Shown: positions 50,154-54,282 of the stretch, one piece after another
Numbering within the stretch: position 1 is the stretch's first letter
How the letters are laid out: every line of letters starts with the position of its first letter
Source: Clostridium sp. CS001
GTDB taxonomy: Bacteria > Bacillota > Clostridia > Clostridiales > Clostridiaceae
Reading direction: 5' to 3'
NCBI RefSeq assembly: GCF_020443565.1
Contig: NZ_JAIZZN010000026.1
Span: forward strand, 1 to 54,282
Length of the DNA stretch: 54,282 bases
Translations under genes and position numbers: made by a program
Notes under the pieces: model-generated
The model's database searches: none
Seen by the model: only the letters and a program-made list of their open reading frames with translations
Told to the model about the DNA's origin: nothing

Positions 50154-51179
50154 CTAAGTCCTCCAAATGTGCCACATTGAATTACCTCTACCCCTAGCAA
50201 ATACATCTGTTCTGTTTGGACCCCATGATACAGCCGCTGGATTTAATGTTATATTTCCACCAAGACTTCGCAAAGGACTCCAGCGTGAACCATTCCAAGA
50301 CATGGTTACTAATTGATTATTTGTTCCTCTTGAAAAAAGTTCAAGCCTGTTGGTTCCTCTAGAAGAAACTGCTGGTACGGAGCCTAACCTTATGCCCATG
50401 TTCTGCCATGGACTCCACCTAGAACCATTCCACCATAAATGTAGTAGAGAATTGCCATTGCCCAAAGCGAATACGTCAATCCTGTTATTTCCCCATGAAA
50501 CGGCAGTTGGAGGAGAGGTTAGTCTTCCACCTAGGCTTTCCCAATCACTCCATCTAGAGCCATTCCACCATTTATGCCAAAGGGCATTATCAGTGCCACG
50601 TACAAAAGTATCAAGCCTGTTAGGTGCCCATGAAGAAACAGCAGGAGCAGAGGTTAAGTTTCCACCGAGGCTTTCCCAAGCACTCCAGCGAGAGCCATCC
50701 CAAAAAATATGCCACATTGCGTTGTCTGTACCACGACCAAATACATCAATTCTATTGTTTCCCCAAGAAACAGCCGTAGGTGCAGAGGTTAGTATTCCAT
50801 GAAGGTTCTCCCATTCGCTCCATCGAGAACCATTCCACCATTTATGATATAAGGCTCTATCTGTACCTACAACAAAGGTATCAAGTCTGTTAGGCGCCCA
50901 AGAAGAAACTGTAGGAGCAGTAGTTAAAACACCACCAAGATTTTCCCAAGCGCTCCATCTGTCACGGGATGGAGGAGCTAATATGTTTCCCATAGGTTCT
51001 GGCGACCTAGTGTAATCAAAGTAACTTTCTTCATAAAATAAGTCAGCTTCATTAAATTTATCATAATCATAAAAGTTGTCAAAACTTCTCATTTGTTCAT
51101 TAAATAATGGACAATAGGGTTGTTGTGAACAATCGGCACAATCATTGGCATAAGGGGGATAAGAAAATGGATTATACAT
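50154..51179 (-). CDS. Six-repeat propeller/lectin-like protein with Cys/Tyr-rich N-terminus
   Basis: 341 residues, no signal peptide. Residues 1-70 are rich in Tyr, Phe, Asp and Cys (ANDCADCSQQPYCPLF), a composition seen in spore-coat proteins. From W75 six repeats of exactly 45 residues begin (W75, W120, W165, W210, W255, W300), each with SRWSxWExLGG, a hydrophobic AVSWGNNRIDVF or VSSWAPNRLDTF strand and NxLWHxWWNG. Alternate repeats resemble each other most, so a two-repeat unit was duplicated. The pattern fits PLL/tectonin-like beta-propellers (PF03984-type repeats) that bind glycans. The ATG follows AAGGAGGTTTTCA. It ends just before the strong terminator at 50076. Confidence 0.8.
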   Translation of the reverse strand: MYNPFSYPPYANDCADCSQQPYCPLFNEQMRSFDNFYDYDKFNEADLFYEESYFDYTRSPEPMGNILAPPSRDRWSAWENLGGVLTTAPTVSSWAPNRLDTFVVGTDRALYHKWWNGSRWSEWENLHGILTSAPTAVSWGNNRIDVFGRGTDNAMWHIFWDGSRWSAWESLGGNLTSAPAVSSWAPNRLDTFVRGTDNALWHKWWNGSRWSDWESLGGRLTSPPTAVSWGNNRIDVFALGNGNSLLHLWWNGSRWSPWQNMGIRLGSVPAVSSRGTNRLELFSRGTNNQLVTMSWNGSRWSPLRSLGGNITLNPAAVSWGPNRTDVFARGRGNSMWHIWRT

Positions 51180-51422
51180 TGAAAACCTCCTTGTATTCTG
51201 TTGCGTAAATAAAACTTCATCAATATATAATATTCCTAATAAAAAAAAGTGTTACAAAAACTTAGGAAATGAACAATATTCAAATTGTAATATAAAGATT
51301 TGTCGCATGAAAACTACGATTAAGCAAATAAATTACAATATAGTATAGTATAATAATAGTAACGTAATTGAGGAAAACAAGTAATTATAAATGATAAAAT
51401 TATGGGGTTAGGGGGATAGTTT

Positions 51423-52862
51423 ATGTATGATGTAATTATTATAGGAGCAGGTGTAGTTGGAGCAGCTATAGCAAGGGAACTTTCAAGATATGATTTAAAA
51501 ATATGTGTTTTGGAAAAAGAATGTGATGTTGCAACTGGAGCATCAAAAGCTAACAGTGGTATTGTTCATGGGGGATATGCTGCTAAATATGGAACATTAA
51601 AAGGCCAATTGTGCGGGAAAGGGAATAAGATGTATGAAGAGCTTGATGATAAATTAAATTTTGGATATAGGAAGACAGGAGCCTTAGTCATTGGATTTGA
51701 AGAGGAAGATGAGAAGAAAATTATTGAGCTTTATAAAAATGGTTTAAAAATCGGATGCGATGATTTAGAAATGATAAAAGGAGAGAAGTTAAAAGAAATA
51801 GAGCCATACTTAAATAGTGAGGTAATGGTAGCACTTTACGTTAAAAATGTAGGGGTAACATCACCTTATGAATTTAACATTGCATTAGTAGAAAATGCTA
51901 TAGAAAATGGTGTCGAGCTTAAACTTTTGAATGAAGTAATATCTATAGATGAAGAAGAAACCAAGTTTATTTTGCATACAAATAAAGATAAGGTTGAAGG
52001 AAGATATATTATAAATGCAGCTGGACGTTACAGTGACAAAGTGGCCAATATGGTAGGGATTAATGATTTTAAGATAATACCAAAAAAAGGCCAATATATT
52101 CTTATGGGAAAAGATCAAGGACATCTTGTGAATACGGTTATCTTCCAAGTGCCTACAGAAAAAGGGAAGGGAATATTAGTTACCACAACATATCATGGCA
52201 ATTTTATGATAGGGCCAAATGCTGAAGAAGTTAGCCACAAGGATGATGTAGCAACTACTACCGATTCTTTGAAATATGTGGTTAAGACAGCTAGGAGATC
52301 AATACCAGCCTTTGATATTAAAAAAGCATTAACTACCTTTTCTGGAATAAGGCCAACAACAATCTCAGGAGATTTTATCATTGAAGAAAGCGTAGTTAAA
52401 GGGTTTATAAACGTTGCAGGCATAGATTCTCCAGGGCTTACAGCATCCCCAGCAATAGCTACAATGGTAATAGATATACTTAATAAATCGGGATTGAAGC
52501 TTGTTGAGAAGGAAAACTTTAATCCATGCAGAAAAGCTATAATGGTGAGGAAGGATAATAATTTTCATGGTAAAGTAAATGATGAAAATCCAGCTAAAAA
52601 TATAATATGCAGGTGCGAACAGGTTACAGAGTCAGAGATTGTAGATGCTATTCATAGAAACATACCTATTAATTCTACAGATGCTATTAAAAGACGAACC
52701 AGAGCGGGAATGGGTGTTTGTCAAGGGAACTTCTGTGAAGCCAGGGTAAAACATATAATTTCAAGAGAGTTAAATATTATGGAAGATAAAGTGACGGTAA
52801 GAGGTGATGGTGTTTCTAAAGCGCCAACCAAAGTGGAAATAAGCGGAATTAGGAAACTTTAA
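51423..52862 (+). CDS. FAD-dependent oxidoreductase with C-terminal BFD [2Fe-2S] domain (GlpA-like)
   Basis: 479 residues, ATG behind AGGGGGATAGTTT. DAO-fold: YDVIIIGAGVVGAAIARELS (FAD loop), CVLEKECDVATGASKANSGI, VHGGYAAKYGTLKGQL, IINAAGRYSDKVA, KIIPKKGQYILM, FSGIRPTTISGDFIIEES and GIDSPGLTASPAIATMVID. Residues about 395-460 are a Fer2_BFD domain: ICRCEQVTESEIVDAI and RRTRAGMGVCQGNFC supply the four cluster cysteines (C-x-C and C-x4-C). This is the layout of anaerobic glycerol-3-phosphate dehydrogenase GlpA and relatives. In clostridia it usually precedes a second FAD oxidoreductase and a DUF1667 gene; here a terminator and a group II intron follow instead. Confidence 0.9.
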   Translation: MYDVIIIGAGVVGAAIARELSRYDLKICVLEKECDVATGASKANSGIVHGGYAAKYGTLKGQLCGKGNKMYEELDDKLNFGYRKTGALVIGFEEEDEKKIIELYKNGLKIGCDDLEMIKGEKLKEIEPYLNSEVMVALYVKNVGVTSPYEFNIALVENAIENGVELKLLNEVISIDEEETKFILHTNKDKVEGRYIINAAGRYSDKVANMVGINDFKIIPKKGQYILMGKDQGHLVNTVIFQVPTEKGKGILVTTTYHGNFMIGPNAEEVSHKDDVATTTDSLKYVVKTARRSIPAFDIKKALTTFSGIRPTTISGDFIIEESVVKGFINVAGIDSPGLTASPAIATMVIDILNKSGLKLVEKENFNPCRKAIMVRKDNNFHGKVNDENPAKNIICRCEQVTESEIVDAIHRNIPINSTDAIKRRTRAGMGVCQGNFCEARVKHIISRELNIMEDKVTVRGDGVSKAPTKVEISGIRKL

Positions 52863-52899
52863 TAATAAGTAAATAGATATTTAACAATTTAATTAAAAT

Positions 52900-52927
52900 A
52901 AAAAAAGTGGTGAAAACCACTTTTTTT
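52900..52927 (+). terminator. Terminator of the GlpA-like gene, intron target
   Basis: AAAAAAAGTGGT and ACCACTTTTTTT pair around GAAA. The group II intron begins eight bases after the T run, the kind of site favoured by class C introns. Confidence 0.9.
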
Positions 52928-53352
52928 ATTTTTAGTGCGCCCAGCATGGGCGCAATCTAATGGGTGAAAGTCCCTAGCACAGGTTGATAGTGCCAAGTGC
53001 ATAGCTTAAGACAAGGGTGTCCATGGTGACGTGGAATCTGAAGGAAGTCGGCGGCAAAACTCTGGTCTGACGAACAGAAACTACATATAAGGCATATGTC
53101 TGTGGGTAAGTTTGCAATACAAAACGAAGCCCTAAACTATTCGAAACAGGCGGTGTAAATGTAGCAGATAGATGGAGTGAAAGATTGCGTTCTTACCTGG
53201 GGAGATCTTAGGTATATGTTATAGAAATGAATTTTGAAATAACAACCTTTACAGTGATGTAAAGCTGAAATCTAAGAAGTCAGCAGAGGTCATAGTAGCA
53301 GAGGGGTCATGAACCTTCGGTGAAGGACTGAACGATAGGAGGTTTTGAAATT

Positions 53353-54178
53353 TTGAACAACACAAAGAAATGTTATAACAGCAGACAACTTCATAATGAA
53401 GGTTACCTACAAAAGGATAGAGTGGAACTCGAAGAGTATGTAGGAGCGCCGAGCATTTCATTGACGTTAGAAAAACAACAGAACGCCAAAAATAAATACA
53501 CCAATGGACTGTTTGAAAGGATTATTGACAGAAACAACTTAAATCAAGCATTTAAGAAAGTTAAAGCCAATAAAGGCAGTCATGGAATTGATGGTATGAA
53601 GGTAGATGAACTTCTACGGTACCTAAAAGAAAATGGCGCCAGCCTTCGGCAATCACTATTGGAAGGTAAGTATAAACCTAACCCAGTAAGGCGAGTAGAA
53701 ATACCTAAGCCTGATGGAAAGAAACGACCACTAGGAATACCAACAGCTGTAGACCGGGTAATACAACAAGCTATCGCTCAAGTCTTAAGTCCAATATTTG
53801 AAGAGAAATTTTCAGACAATAGTTATGGATTTAGACCGAATAGAAGCGCACACCAAGCAATTTTGAAATGCAAAGAATACATGGATAAAGGTTACAAGTG
53901 GGCAGTGGATATTGATTTAGAGAAATACTTCGATACAGTAAATCATGACAAATTAATAGGATTGGTTTATAGGGAAGTAAAAGATGTTAGGGTAATAGCT
54001 CTCATAAGGAAATATCTACAAGCTGGAGTAATTGAAAAAGGTATCTTCAATACTTCTCAAAAAGGCGTACCGCAAGGTGGCAATCTTTCGCCATTGCTTA
54101 GTAACATCATGTTAAATGAATTGGATAAAGAATTGGAGAATCGGGGACTGCATTTCTGTAGGTATGCCGACGACTGTG
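53353..54178 (+). CDS. ltrA: Group II intron reverse transcriptase/maturase, interrupted
   Basis: TTG start behind AGGAGGTTTTGAAATT. Reverse-transcriptase blocks in order: FKKVKANKGSHGIDGMKVDE, NPVRRVEIPKPDGKKRPLGI then PTAVDRVIQQAIAQVL, FSDNSYGFRPNRSAHQAILK, WAVDIDLEKYFDTVNHDKLI, GVPQGGNLSPLLSNIMLNEL and FCRYADDC with the two catalytic Asp. After YADDC the frame changes into 13 unrelated residues and a stop. The rest of the polymerase, the X/maturase domain and any endonuclease domain are missing from the window. Whether it is rescued by splicing of the inserted sequence cannot be seen. Confidence 0.87.
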
Positions 54179-54282
54179 CGCCACGAAAGCGTGGTAAGCA
54201 ACTCGTAAGAGTGGCTTAATATAGCTGTGCTATACAGATGATGGAGGAAGGCCCTCCGAAATCGCCATGCAGGTGGAGATTT
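54176..54282 (+). mobile_element. Putative second group II intron, 5' end, nested in the first
   Basis: At 54176 the maturase codons are broken by GTGCGCCACGAAAGCGTGGT, which has the group II 5' consensus GTGYG and a first hairpin (GCCACG...CGTGG). Further short hairpins follow (ACTCGTAAGAGT, TATAGCTGTGCTATA, GGAGGAAGGCCCTCC), as in domain I of other bacterial group II introns, and the window then ends. The insertion is exactly at the YADD-coding site. It could also be an assembly join between two intron copies. Confidence 0.6.

Larger units (their letters stand above)
52935..54282 (+). mobile_element. Group II intron, 5' part, interrupted
   Basis: It begins with the group II 5' end GTGCGCCCAGCATGGGCGC and continues with typical domain I segments: ATGGGTGAAAGTCCC (52970-52984), GGAAGTCGGCGGCAAAACTC (about 53042-53061), CGAACAGAAACTACATATAAG, and GAACCTTCGGTGAAGGACTGAACGATAGGAGG just before the maturase gene. 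About 420 nt of ribozyme precede the open frame, as expected when the ORF is in domain IV. Domains V and VI are not reached. The maturase is cut at 54176 by a second intron-like sequence. Confidence 0.88.

Noticed and set aside
50350-50802. 150-codon open frame opposite the repeat protein
   Set aside because: It is the mirror of the 45-residue repeats; its own internal repetition and lack of a ribosome site show it is a shadow.
50154-51179. CRISPR-like periodic repeats
   Set aside because: The period is 135 bp, in frame, and encodes 45-residue protein repeats; there are no short identical repeats with unique spacers.

Overview
The window is AT-rich and comes from a Gram-positive endospore former, almost certainly Clostridium sensu stricto. 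The 3' end of the 16S rRNA has a clostridial sequence. There are strong AGGAGG-type ribosome binding sites throughout, T-box leaders on tyrS and serS, a c-di-AMP riboswitch on a LysM/SleB-type wall hydrolase, and several clostridial membrane families (DUF554, DUF975, DUF441, YdcZ-like, YczE-like).

Layout. 1-400: 3' end of a 16S gene that runs into its own terminator with no 23S gene behind it. 0.5-9.5 kb: folA, c-di-AMP-controlled cortex/wall hydrolase, OhrR-like regulator, DUF1499 protein, an orphan peptide-binding protein divergent from a small membrane protein across a symmetric promoter array, DUF554 protein, T-box-tyrS, uvsE. 9.8-14 kb, minus strand: a two-component system (OmpR-type regulator plus kinase), a DUF4342 protein, a decayed tag glycosylase relic and an Old Yellow Enzyme-type oxidoreductase. 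14.3-19.3 kb: DbpA/YxiN-type helicase, a soluble chemoreceptor fused to a Rossmann domain, DUF975 protein, a paired YdcZ-like transporter. 19.4-23.1 kb: a MerR-HTH/methyltransferase fusion with a 19-bp-spacer promoter, followed by two DegT-type PLP aminotransferases. 23.1-25.2 kb: a small ORF lacking a normal start, a coiled-coil peptide, a YnbB-type PLP lyase.

25.3-31.3 kb: lexA, divergent from a compact shikimate operon (aroB-aroA-aroC-chorismate mutase-aroE-aroK) that makes chorismate from DAHP, but without DAHP synthase and 3-dehydroquinase here. 31.4-35.8 kb: flavin reductase, DUF441 protein, then the one-carbon genes fhs and folD, which interconvert formate, 10-formyl-THF and methylene-THF. 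35.9-42.6 kb: a periplasmic-sensor PAS-GGDEF-EAL protein behind a near-consensus CodY box, T-box-serS, a hemerythrin-like protein and D-serine dehydratase. 42.6-50 kb: an IS-relic-like repeat, an HD (p)ppGpp-hydrolase-like protein, an NlpC/P60-like membrane protein next to a second two-component system, MATE efflux pump, YczE-like protein, methyltransferase. 50-52.9 kb: a six-repeat propeller/lectin-like protein and a GlpA-like FAD oxidoreductase. 52.9 kb-end: a group II intron placed directly after a terminator. Its reverse-transcriptase gene is broken at the YADD catalytic motif by what looks like the 5' end of a second group II intron.

The most unusual features are the nested intron junction, the dyad-symmetric divergent promoter array at 5351-5438, the Rossmann-chemoreceptor fusion, the MerR-methyltransferase/DegT cassette, and a set of G-to-A type anomalies (Trp codons turned into TGA in the tag relic, and ATA/ATT where start codons should be in two or three genes). 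Most of the rest is ordinary clostridial housekeeping and regulation. All calls come from reading the sequence; no database search was possible.
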